Shown piece after piece: positions 35,372 through 42,792 of a stretch of DNA of 64,000 nt. The stretch is taken from positions 2,170,001 through 2,234,000 of the forward strand of contig OY762511.1 of assembly GCA_963665925.1 (NCBI GenBank), written 5' to 3'. The notes beneath the pieces are model-generated. The model was given only the letters and a program-made list of their open reading frames with translations, was not told where the DNA came from and searched no databases. The DNA comes from G963665925 sp963665925 (GTDB lineage: Bacteria > Bacillota > Clostridia > Peptostreptococcales > Acidaminobacteraceae). The first letter of the stretch is position 1. Each line of letters begins with the position of its first letter. A program made the translations under genes and the position numbers.

Positions 35372-36196
35372 ATGAAACAGAACGTTGCTGAGCTAAAAGC
35401 TACGGCAAATATCATGCGTCAGGATATCGTACGCATGGTTAATGCTGCAGGTTCAGGTCACCCTGGCGGTTCACTGTCAGCTGCAGATATTGTAGCGGCA
35501 CTTTACTTTAATGTTATGGATATCGATCCGGAAAACCCTAAGAAAGCAGACAGAGACAAATTTGTACTTTCAAAGGGCCACGCTGCACCAGTGCTGTACG
35601 CAGCACTTGCAAACAGAGGTTACTTCGCGAAAGAAGAACTGATGAAGCTTCGTAAGTTCGGTGCTATGCTGCAGGGACATCCTGACATGAAGGGCACACC
35701 AGGCGTTGACATGTCTACGGGTTCTCTAGGTCAAGGGGTTTCAACTGCTGTTGGAATGGCACTTGCGAACAAGATTGACAACCGTTCAAGCCGTGTTTAC
35801 ACACTTCTTGGAGATGGTGAAATCAATGAAGGTCTTGTATGGGAAGCGCTGATGTCAGCTGCACACTACAAGCTGAGCAATCTGACTGCAATTCTTGATT
35901 ACAATGGACTTCAAATTGACGGTGCTAACGATGTTGTTATGGGTATCAAGCCTGTCGACAAGAAATTTGCATCATTTGGATGGAATGTTATAGAAATTGA
36001 CGGACATGATATGGAAGCCATTCTTGCTGCTTTTGAAGAAGCTAAGAAAGTGACTGACAAGCCGTCTGTTATTCTTGCAAATACAATCAAAGGTAAAGGC
36101 GTTTCCTTTATGGAAGGCGACTACGGATGGCATGGACAGGCTCCAAACGATGAGCAGCTTGCTAAGGCCCTATCTGATCTTGGAGGTGCTCTATAA
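35372..36196 (+). CDS. Transketolase, N-terminal subunit
   Basis: This 274-aa protein corresponds to the TPP pyrophosphate-binding half of transketolase. Motifs: GSGHPGGSLSAADIVAALYF, DKFVLSKGHAAPVLYA, DMSTGSLGQGVSTAVGMALA and the TPP motif from GDGEINEGLVWEALMSA to DYNGLQIDG. It ends in TAATG, the last A being the start of the C-terminal subunit, so the two are translationally coupled. Split transketolases of this kind are common in clostridia and archaea, where they may serve pentose supply or an alternative ketol transfer. Start at 35372 behind GAAGGGAGAAAC. Confidence 0.93.
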   Translation: MKQNVAELKATANIMRQDIVRMVNAAGSGHPGGSLSAADIVAALYFNVMDIDPENPKKADRDKFVLSKGHAAPVLYAALANRGYFAKEELMKLRKFGAMLQGHPDMKGTPGVDMSTGSLGQGVSTAVGMALANKIDNRSSRVYTLLGDGEINEGLVWEALMSAAHYKLSNLTAILDYNGLQIDGANDVVMGIKPVDKKFASFGWNVIEIDGHDMEAILAAFEEAKKVTDKPSVILANTIKGKGVSFMEGDYGWHGQAPNDEQLAKALSDLGGAL

Positions 36197-37128
36197 TGTC
36201 TAAGAATATTGCTACTCGTGAATCTTATGGGAATGCACTCAAGCGTCTTGGCGCTGAGAACGAGAACCTGGTAGTTCTTGACGCAGACCTTTCAAAATCA
36301 ACAAAAACAGCTGTTTTTGGCGCAGAGTTCCCGGAGAGACATTTCAATATGGGTATTGCTGAGCAAAACATGGTTGGCGTAGCTGCAGGTCTAGCTGCTT
36401 CAGGCAAAATTCCGGTTGCTTCATCGTTTGCGATGTTCGCTGCAGGACGTGCCTTTGAAATTATCAGAAATTCAGTTTGCTACCCTAAGCTGAATGTGAA
36501 AATCTGTGCGACACATGCTGGCGTTACAGTAGGTGATGACGGCGCTTCTCACCAGGCAATCGAAGATCTTTCCCTAATGCGTTCACTTCCGAATATGGTC
36601 GTTTTGAATCCTGGCGATGACGTAACAGCTCAAAAGGCTGTAGAAGCAATGATCGTATACAATGGACCTGTTTACGCGCGCTTTGGACGTGCAGCGGTTC
36701 CTGTTGTTCACTCGGAAGATGTGGCCTTTGAAATTGGAAAAGGTATCTTGATGTCTGAAGGTACAGATGTTACAATTATAGCTACAGGAATTCTTGTTGC
36801 AGAAGCTGTTGAAGCGAAAGCAGCTCTAGAAGCAGAAGGATACTCAGTTCGTCTGATTGACATGCATACAATCAAGCCAATCGACGCTGACCTGATCATC
36901 AAGGCGGCAAATGAAACGAAAGCAATTGTTACAGCTGAAGAACACAGCATTATTGGTGGTCTTGGTTCAGCGGTTGCAGAAGTTGTTGCTGAAAATGCAC
37001 CCGTTAAGGTTGTTCGAGTTGGTGTTAAGGATACATTTGGTGAGTCTGGCAAGCCAGATGAGCTGATGGAAGCATATGGGCTAAAGGCAAAGAATATTAT
37101 AGAAGCCGTTAAAGCAGCTCTTAAGTAA
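36196..37128 (+). CDS. Transketolase, C-terminal subunit
   Basis: This 310-aa protein holds the pyrimidine-binding and C-terminal domains missing from its partner. Motifs: DADLSKSTKTAVF, RHFNMGIAEQNMVGVAAGLA with the catalytic Glu, THAGVTVGDDGASHQAIEDL, and a transketolase_C domain ending FGESGKPDELMEAYGL. DXP synthase is excluded by the split and by the N-terminal partner. One base overlaps the upstream gene. The pair would form a heterotetramer. Why the cell also keeps the full-length enzyme at 2.3-4.3 kb is not shown by the sequence. Confidence 0.93.
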   Translation: MSKNIATRESYGNALKRLGAENENLVVLDADLSKSTKTAVFGAEFPERHFNMGIAEQNMVGVAAGLAASGKIPVASSFAMFAAGRAFEIIRNSVCYPKLNVKICATHAGVTVGDDGASHQAIEDLSLMRSLPNMVVLNPGDDVTAQKAVEAMIVYNGPVYARFGRAAVPVVHSEDVAFEIGKGILMSEGTDVTIIATGILVAEAVEAKAALEAEGYSVRLIDMHTIKPIDADLIIKAANETKAIVTAEEHSIIGGLGSAVAEVVAENAPVKVVRVGVKDTFGESGKPDELMEAYGLKAKNIIEAVKAALK

Positions 37129-37154
37129 TGCATGATTTAAAACTGAAGTAATAT

Positions 37155-37199
37155 GGGGGATGTCGACAAGAAGTAATTCTTGGCGGTATCCCCTTTTTT
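37155..37199 (+). terminator. Terminator after the split transketolase
   Basis: GGGGATGTCGACAAGAA and TTCTTGGCGGTATCCCC form a stem of about 17 pairs with a GTAA loop, followed by six T. Confidence 0.93.
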
Positions 37200-37346
37200 G
37201 ATTTATTGAAGGATTCCATAGTTGGATGTTTTAGATAGTAGGGTATGAAACAATTAGAGGAGTTTTATATCCCAACAACGAATAGTTAACACGGTTAATC
37301 ATTTGAACCCAGTTGTTGATGGTGGATAAAATGGAAAGGATGCAAT

Positions 37347-38438
37347 ATGCGTATAGTACCTACAGAACATATCCCAGAAAACGCAATATTAGCCGATACA
37401 CTCTATACACTTGATGGAAGAATTTTGTTAAAAGAGGGTGCAAAGCTCACAGCGAACTTGATTGGCAAAATCAATCAGAACAGTATCTTTACCGTTTATA
37501 TCCACGACGAGCACAGCGATGCGGAGATAAACAAGCTGGTGGATCCCCACCTGCGTCATCAGGGGATGATGCTGATAAAGGACATATTCGATGCAGCTGG
37601 TCATAGAGATGGTCAGGGAGATTGGGCCCCAAAATCCATATTTGAGTTTATGGACCCGCTCAACAAGCTGACAGAGGATATTCTATATGACCTGAACTCT
37701 GCAAGAGATGCCCAGCTTGAGTATATCGACATTAAAAACGTTGACAATTACCTATACAGTTCTGCGCTGAATACAGCCATTCTTTCAGTGCTTATCGGCT
37801 GGGAGGTTGGTCTGAATCAGGAAATGATCAAGCATCTTTTCATTGGTGCCATTTTCCACGATATTGGGATGGCCCTGCTTGATCCCAAAGTCACATACAA
37901 GCGTGAACCCCTTGATAACGAAGAAAAGCTTCAGGTGCTTATGCACTCAAAGAAGGGGCATGCCTATTTGAAGGAGCATGCATTCCTGAGTGCATACGTC
38001 AAAGCGATCACCCTTCAGCACCATGAGCACCTGGACGGCTCAGGCTATCCAAATAGGGTTTCAGGAGCAGAAATCCACCGGTTGGCACAAATCGTTGGTA
38101 TTGCGGACATTTATGACGCAATGACGTCTGACAGGCCCTACAGACGTGCTTTGGCGCCTACAGAGGCCATTGAGTATATCATGGGTGGTGCAGGCCGTTA
38201 TTACGAGATGGATCTGGTAAACGTCTTTGTGAAGAAGATCAATCCATATCCTACGGGTGCGCTTGTGAAGCTCAACACAGGTCAGATTGCGGTTGTTGAT
38301 AAGGTCCCAGTAGGCTTTCCGCTACGACCGGATATTAGAATCATCAAGGGGACAAAGGGGGCTTATACCTATGAGCCTGTCAGCTTGAGAGAAAATAATA
38401 CACTAACCATTACAGAGATCCACTACGCAGCTGTATAG
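37347..38438 (+). CDS. HD-GYP domain protein, probable c-di-GMP phosphodiesterase
   Basis: This 363-aa cytoplasmic protein has an N-terminal region of about 130 residues resembling the segment often fused to clostridial HD-GYP proteins (MRIVPTEHIPENAILADTLY) and a full HD-GYP domain (about 140-330). The metal and signature residues are present: HDIGMALLDP, HSKKGHAYL, LQHHEHLDGSGYPN and GIADIYDAMTSDRPYR. HD-GYP proteins hydrolyse cyclic di-GMP. No receiver or membrane domain is present, so the input signal is unknown. Start behind AAAGGATGCAAT. It is followed by the cobalamin riboswitch and does not share its transcript. Confidence 0.92.
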   Translation: MRIVPTEHIPENAILADTLYTLDGRILLKEGAKLTANLIGKINQNSIFTVYIHDEHSDAEINKLVDPHLRHQGMMLIKDIFDAAGHRDGQGDWAPKSIFEFMDPLNKLTEDILYDLNSARDAQLEYIDIKNVDNYLYSSALNTAILSVLIGWEVGLNQEMIKHLFIGAIFHDIGMALLDPKVTYKREPLDNEEKLQVLMHSKKGHAYLKEHAFLSAYVKAITLQHHEHLDGSGYPNRVSGAEIHRLAQIVGIADIYDAMTSDRPYRRALAPTEAIEYIMGGAGRYYEMDLVNVFVKKINPYPTGALVKLNTGQIAVVDKVPVGFPLRPDIRIIKGTKGAYTYEPVSLRENNTLTITEIHYAAV

Positions 38439-38554
38439 CTGAAGGTTGATTGAGCCTTTAGCGTATAAGTGTAAGAAGGATGGATGTCAGCACACATTCC
38501 GAGAAGTGTTGACATTTATAAAAAGCATTGTTAGAATGGATTGGAACTGAATAA

Positions 38555-38730
38555 TGCGCTTTATGGTATCGACTTATTCGATTTAATAGGGAAGCTGGTG
38601 AAAATCCAGCGCGGTCCCGCCACTGTAAAGTCTGTGTTTTATCTAAATGCCACTGTCTTGGATGGGAAGGCAGATAAAACAATACAGGCTAAGTCAGGAG
38701 ACCTGCCATGAAGAACAATGCCGTATGGCC
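38555..38730 (+). promoter_or_regulatory. Cobalamin (B12) riboswitch
   Basis: Conserved core elements occur in order: GGGAAGCTGGTGAAAATCC, then GCGCGGTCCCGCCACTGTAA, a variable arm (ATCTAAATGCC to GGCAGATAAA), and the B12 box GCTAAGTCAGGAGACCTGCC at 38688-38707. A terminator hairpin follows at 38784-38815, so cobalamin binding should stop transcription of the downstream CoA-transferase. Boundaries are approximate to about 15 bases. Confidence 0.93.
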
Positions 38731-38783
38731 CACGAGGATGGGTGGTGTTACGATCGATACTGTAAAGTTGAATTGTACATACA

Positions 38784-38815
38784 CCCCTTCATGTCTTTTG
38801 AAGGGGATTTTTATT
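38784..38815 (+). terminator. Riboswitch-controlled terminator
   Basis: CCCCTTCA and TGAAGGGG pair around TGTCTTT and are followed by ATTTTTATTTT, 75 bases after the B12 box. Confidence 0.88.
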
Positions 38816-38932
38816 TTGAAGTCAGAATAATGTATGTACAAGTCTGATTGAATATTGTTTGCGTCGTAATCCGTCTGCCCTGTGGCAGTCTTTTTTTTAT
38901 CCTTTTTCATGCATGAAGCAAGGAGTATGACA

Positions 38933-40471
38933 ATGACTAAAAATAATCGAGTAATAGAAAATGTTGAAAATAGAATACGCTGTGAAGAGCTGCTTGGTAA
39001 AGTGGTCAAGGCAGATGAGGCGGTGTGGCTGATTGAAGATGGCATGACGGTAGCCACTTCAGGCTTTACACCTTCTGGATATCCCAAATCGGTTCCCCTT
39101 GCGCTCGCAAGAAGAAAAAGCAATGAGGGGCTTGATATTAAGGTGAATCTGATGACGGGTGCATCCGTCGGTGATGAGCTGGATGGTGCCTGGGCGCGTG
39201 CTGATTTGATAGACAAACGTCTTCCATATCAGACAAATGAATCACTGAGAAATCATACGAATAATGGCAAATGCAACTATTTGGACATGCATCTCAGCCA
39301 TGTTCCCAACTATGCAAAACAAGGATTCCTTGGAGCTATTGATATTGCGATTGTAGAAGCGGTAGCAATAACGGAGGACGGCAGCATTGTGCCATCGACA
39401 TCTGTCGGTGCCACACCAACGTATGTGGATCTTGCAGAAAAAGTGATCATAGAGATCAATACCACTCAACCCGTTGAGCTGGAAGGTATGCATGACATCT
39501 ATATGCCAAATAAACCACCCTACAAAGCTCCAATTCCAATTTTTAAAACGGAAGACCGTATCGGCGATACGTGTATCTGGTGCAGTCCGGACAAGATTGC
39601 AGCCATTGTGTTTTCAGATATTGGAGATGGTGTAAGACCTCTGGCGTCAGTCGATGATGTTTCCAGGAAGATATCTGAGAATCTTATCGGATTTTTACGA
39701 CAGGAGGTGGAAGAGGGCAGGTTGCCTGAAAACTTGCTGCCTCTGCAGTCTGGAGTGGGCAGTGTAGCAAATGCAGTGCTTTCTGGGCTCAATGCATCGG
39801 AGTTTCAAGATATGGTGTGTTATACGGAAGTTATTCAGGATTCCATGCTGGACCTGCTTGACAGCGGCAAGGTGAAATTTGCCTCTGGGACATCCATTAC
39901 ACCTTCTGAAGCCGGACTTTCCCGATTTAAAGACAAAATAGACTATTACAAGGATAAGATCATCCTGCGCCCGCAGGAGATTTCAAATCATCCGGAAGTC
40001 ATACGCAGACTCGGTGTGATTGCAATCAATACAGCAATAGAAGTAGATATCTATGGCAATGTGAATTCAACCAACATCATGGGATCGCGCATGATGAACG
40101 GAATTGGTGGCTCCGGGGATTTTACCCGAAATGGGTACATTTCCATATTTACCACACCATCCATTGCAAAGGGTGGCGATATTTCCGCCATCGTCCCCAT
40201 GGTTTCACATCACGATCATACAGAGCACGATGTCATGGTTGTCGTTACAGAACAAGGGGTTGCAGATTTGCGCGGGCTCAGTCCCAAGGAAAGGGCGTGG
40301 GTAATCATTCAGAACTGCGCGCATCCAATGTACCGCGGGGCTTTGCTTGAATACTTTGAAGCGGCTAGAGGCGGCAAGCACAAGCATACACCGCATTTGA
40401 TCGGTGAAGCACTCAGCTGGCATCTGAGATTTGTTGAAAGCGGTACGATGAAAAAATCAGATAGCCTATAA
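38933..40471 (+). CDS. Acetyl-CoA hydrolase/CoA-transferase family protein
   Basis: This 512-aa protein is of the succinyl-CoA:acetate CoA-transferase type (Cat1/AarC relatives). Features: ATSGFTPSGYPKSVPLALA, a central YTEVIQD whose Glu is the likely CoA-accepting residue, GGSGDFTRNGYISIFT and VVTEQGVADLRGLSPKERA, followed by a conserved CAHPMYRG. The exact acyl donor and acceptor are not readable; succinate, propionate, butyrate and acetate are all used in this family. Start at 38933 because AAGGAG lies seven bases upstream; the ATG at 38927 is too close to that site. Control by a B12 riboswitch suggests a link to a B12-dependent acyl-CoA route such as methylmalonyl-CoA mutase. Confidence 0.9.
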   Translation: MTKNNRVIENVENRIRCEELLGKVVKADEAVWLIEDGMTVATSGFTPSGYPKSVPLALARRKSNEGLDIKVNLMTGASVGDELDGAWARADLIDKRLPYQTNESLRNHTNNGKCNYLDMHLSHVPNYAKQGFLGAIDIAIVEAVAITEDGSIVPSTSVGATPTYVDLAEKVIIEINTTQPVELEGMHDIYMPNKPPYKAPIPIFKTEDRIGDTCIWCSPDKIAAIVFSDIGDGVRPLASVDDVSRKISENLIGFLRQEVEEGRLPENLLPLQSGVGSVANAVLSGLNASEFQDMVCYTEVIQDSMLDLLDSGKVKFASGTSITPSEAGLSRFKDKIDYYKDKIILRPQEISNHPEVIRRLGVIAINTAIEVDIYGNVNSTNIMGSRMMNGIGGSGDFTRNGYISIFTTPSIAKGGDISAIVPMVSHHDHTEHDVMVVVTEQGVADLRGLSPKERAWVIIQNCAHPMYRGALLEYFEAARGGKHKHTPHLIGEALSWHLRFVESGTMKKSDSL

Positions 40472-40510
40472 GATTCAATTTGCAATAGATCGCTACAAAT
40501 TATGTAGCAC

Positions 40511-40615
40511 CCTCTTCCCAGTGGGAAAACTGCTGGTATTCAACGATATCGGGTTTGGCCAGACGATGCGGTCCCCTAGCCGCATCGTCATTGCCTGATA
40601 TCCTGGCGTAAGAGG
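40511..40615 (+). ncRNA. Structured intergenic segment, possible RNA, class unknown
   Basis: Three nested elements can be drawn. P1 is CCTCTT (40511) with AAGAGG (40610). P2 is a small CCAG/CTGG stem near 40518-40536. P3 is a strong two-part stem: GATATCGGG with CCTGATATC (one G-U), an internal loop, then GACGATGCGG with CCGCATCGTC closing the loop TCCCCTAG. No T run follows, so it is not a standard terminator of the CoA-transferase gene. It lies 48 bases before the next gene. I cannot assign a riboswitch class. Confidence 0.55.
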
Positions 40616-40662
40616 ATTGTACAGAAAGCGTTCTAATTAACTGAAGATCGGAGGCGTGGTAT

Positions 40663-41214
40663 ATGTGCGGTAAAACTTATCAGATGAAAGTGTCCTTGAA
40701 GGGCGTCAAGCCAAAAGTCTGGAGAAGAATTCTTGTTGAAGATGACGTGTCATTTTTCAAGCTGCAAAAGTCGATTGCAGTTGCTTTTGACTGGCCATTC
40801 TCCAAGTTTAGCGAGTTTAAGGTTCGGGGTGTTACGGTCTGTCAACGCCACTCGAAAATTGATTTTCTCAAGGAATGTCTGGACAGTGTGACAACCAGAC
40901 TTCGGGTTTTTAATTTGGAGCCGGGTGAGAATGTGGTCATGCGCCATGATCTTGTCGATAAATGGATGTTTGATATTGAGGTAGAAGCCTACGTGAGAAA
41001 AGACCCACAAATCACTTACCCGGTTTGTGTTGAATATTCTGGACAGGCACCGCCGATTGAACTGGGAAGTCCCCAGGATTTTGCAGTATATCAGAAGGCG
41101 ATTGAGGACTGTGAGCATATTGCACACGAATTTTACACGCATCAGTATTCAGAATATAAAAATTCTTTTGCAAGTGATTTGGAAAAGATGAACAAGAAAA
41201 TGCGCTGTATATGA
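40663..41214 (+). CDS. Plasmid pRiA4b ORF-3-like family protein
   Basis: This 183-aa protein begins with the family pattern YQMKVSLKGVKPKVWRRILVEDDVSFFKLQKSIAVAF, then F-D-W, and ends in a less conserved region with C-V-E-Y and PPIELGSPQDF. The function of the family is not established. Only the start of the domain is strong here; the C-terminal half is divergent and could be partly degenerate in function. Start behind GATCGGAGGCGTGGTAT. It stands alone between the structured segment and the ilv promoter. Confidence 0.8.
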   Translation: MCGKTYQMKVSLKGVKPKVWRRILVEDDVSFFKLQKSIAVAFDWPFSKFSEFKVRGVTVCQRHSKIDFLKECLDSVTTRLRVFNLEPGENVVMRHDLVDKWMFDIEVEAYVRKDPQITYPVCVEYSGQAPPIELGSPQDFAVYQKAIEDCEHIAHEFYTHQYSEYKNSFASDLEKMNKKMRCI

Positions 41215-41325
41215 AAACGTTACCAATGAGTAGGGTAGTGGTCTTTAGCATGAGAGAACAATGCGCAGAATTATTCAACTCAAATTATAAGGATTCAAAT
41301 TATTTAATTTTTTTCACATTTGGTG

Positions 41326-41354
41326 TTGACACTTGCTTTTGGGACTCGTATAAT
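41326..41354 (+). promoter_or_regulatory. Consensus sigma-A promoter of the ilv operon
   Basis: TTGACA, 17-base spacer, TATAAT: both hexamers match consensus exactly. The predicted start is near 41361, giving a leader of about 1.1 kb filled by three T-boxes. Confidence 0.93.
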
Positions 41355-41361
41355 CAGTATC

Positions 41362-41690
41362 AATAAAACGACGAACTTTGATTCGTTTTTAAGTTGCCCA
41401 TATTAAAAAGGCATCGATGGAGAGAAAGATTTCTGATTCATACGAATCCCAGAGAGTTAGCGGTGGTGAGATGCTAGCATTGTACAGAAATCGATTGATC
41501 ACTCCTGAGCTGTCAGGTCAAAAACTCGTGAGTAGACCTGAACGTTTGTCCCCGTTATCGGACTAGAATTCGCTAATTGACAATCACTTAGCCGATTTGA
41601 AGAAAGAGGTGCTCCCAATGAAACGGAGTACAACTAGGGTGGTAACGCGATTTAGTGCAAATCGTCCCTAGAAAGACGAACGCTGAAGGT
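41362..41690 (+). promoter_or_regulatory. T-box riboswitch 1 (specifier reads Ile ATC)
   Basis: Stem I contains AGAGAG and the GGTGGTGAGATGC apical region. The specifier position (AA-codon-GA pattern) reads ATC at 41490-41492, followed by the CTCCTGAGC stem III start. The T-box AGGGTGGTAACGCG is at 41636-41649. The downstream hairpin lacks a T run (GTCCCTAGAAAGACG). A hairpin AAAACGA/TCGTTTT at 41366-41391 opens the transcript. Confidence 0.88.
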
Positions 41691-41719
41691 ATAATTATAA
41701 ACCCGATTATGAACGCATT

Positions 41720-41975
41720 GAAGAAGAGGAAAGTTGAGTCACTCACATTTAGAGAGTCGGTGCTGGTGGAAATCCGATAGTGAAACTGGACGTATAGTAG
41801 CTTCTGAGCGGTACTTCTGAAAAACGAGTAGGAAGTGACGGCTGTCCCCGTTACAGGACTAGGATTCGCTTTTATGAGCCGATCTGAAACAAGAGGTATT
41901 CCCAGCAACGGAATGCAATTAGGGTGGTAACGCGAAAAACCATTTCGTCCCTAAAGACGAGACGGACATATAAAT
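41720..41975 (+). promoter_or_regulatory. T-box riboswitch 2 (specifier reads Leu CTG)
   Basis: AGAGAGTCGGTGCTGGTGG and AATCCGAT mark the stem I apex. The specifier reads CTG at 41786-41788 by the same AA-codon-GA pattern, followed by CTTCTGAGC. The T-box AGGGTGGTAACGCG is at 41921-41934. It too lacks a clear T-tract terminator (TTCGTCCCTAAAGACG then AT-rich). The specifier call is less certain than the T-box itself. Confidence 0.85.
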
Positions 41976-41984
41976 TTTAAAAAA

Positions 41985-42262
41985 AGCTTTGACGAAGAGA
42001 AAAGGTTCAGTCCCTGCTGATAGAGAGTTGGTGATGGTGGAAATCCAACAGTTAAACTTGAACTATACTAGCTTCCGAGCTTCTTTGCCGAAATTGCAAT
42101 TAGAGTAGGTGAAGACGGGCTCTCCCGTTACAGAGATAGGATTCGCTTAAACAGCCGATCTGATCAAGGCAGGTATACCTGTAAAGTAGAGTGGTACCAT
42201 GTGGGAAGGCTCCCTCATCTCTACGAACGTTAGCGTTCGTGGCGATGAGGGAGCTTTTTATG
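41985..42262 (+). promoter_or_regulatory. T-box riboswitch 3 (specifier reads Leu CTT) with strong terminator
   Basis: AGAGAGTTGGTGATGGTGG marks the stem I apex. The specifier reads CTT at 42057-42059. The T-box variant AGAGTGGTACC is at 42188-42198. The terminator at about 42209-42259 is long: GCTCCCTCATC with GATGAGGGAGC, inner stem ACGAACG/CGTTCGT, then TTTTT. The 210 bases between this and ilvN hold an inverted repeat ATGTACA/TGTACAT (42417-42441) but no clear gene. Confidence 0.88.
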
Positions 42263-42471
42263 TACTCATAAAAAAACAAAAGAGACGTAAAAGGCTTAAT
42301 GGGAGAATGAGTAAACTTGGTAAGTGAGACGCGTTTGTTCCCAGAACTGTCCGAAGGGCCAAAAGCACAGACAAAACAAAGCTCAAAAGACAGAAAATTG
42401 TGTGAACTTTTAGGAATGTACATGAGACAGAATTGTACATCTCCGCTTCACCTGAGAAAAGGAGGAATTCG

Positions 42472-42702
42472 ATGAGGACTCAGGTTACTGCGAAACTGGA
42501 CGATGGCGTAAATACGATGCTCAGAGTGGTTGGTACACTCAGAAGAAAGGAATTTGGAATTCTCGATCTTGAGTTAAAAGAGCTTGAGGACAGGGCACAG
42601 TCGGAGCTCACGATTACCTTAAGCGGTGATGGCGAACTGACAAGAAAAGCAATGTATCAAATGGAAAAAGTCTACGGTGTGAACAATATCAGAATGCTGT
42701 AG
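42472..42702 (+). CDS. ilvN: Acetolactate synthase small subunit-like ACT protein
   Basis: This 76-aa protein is a single ACT domain (VNTMLRVVGTLRRKEFGILDLEL), like the short IlvM/IlvN regulatory subunits of acetolactate synthase. It lacks the C-terminal domain of the longer IlvH. ACT domains bind amino acids, so valine or another branched-chain product may feed back here. Start at 42472 behind AAAGGAGGAATTCG; the longer frame begins before the site. It opens the ilv operon and is separated from the catalytic subunit ilvB by ilvC and ilvD. Confidence 0.85.
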   Translation: MRTQVTAKLDDGVNTMLRVVGTLRRKEFGILDLELKELEDRAQSELTITLSGDGELTRKAMYQMEKVYGVNNIRML

Positions 42703-42792
42703 CAGATCTCAAAAACTTTAGTAACTTTGATGAAAATGTTTTGGTAATGTGAATCCAGTGAGGTTCACAGCGAAATTTAGGAGGGTATGAAA

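Noticed and set aside
38647..38847. 66-codon frame overlapping the B12 riboswitch
   Set aside because: It runs through the conserved riboswitch core and terminator and has no ribosome site.
42308..42328. Possible leader peptide MSKLGK between the last T-box and ilvN
   Set aside because: Very short, no run of Ile, Leu or Val codons, and no attenuator hairpin follows; regulation is already explained by the T-boxes.
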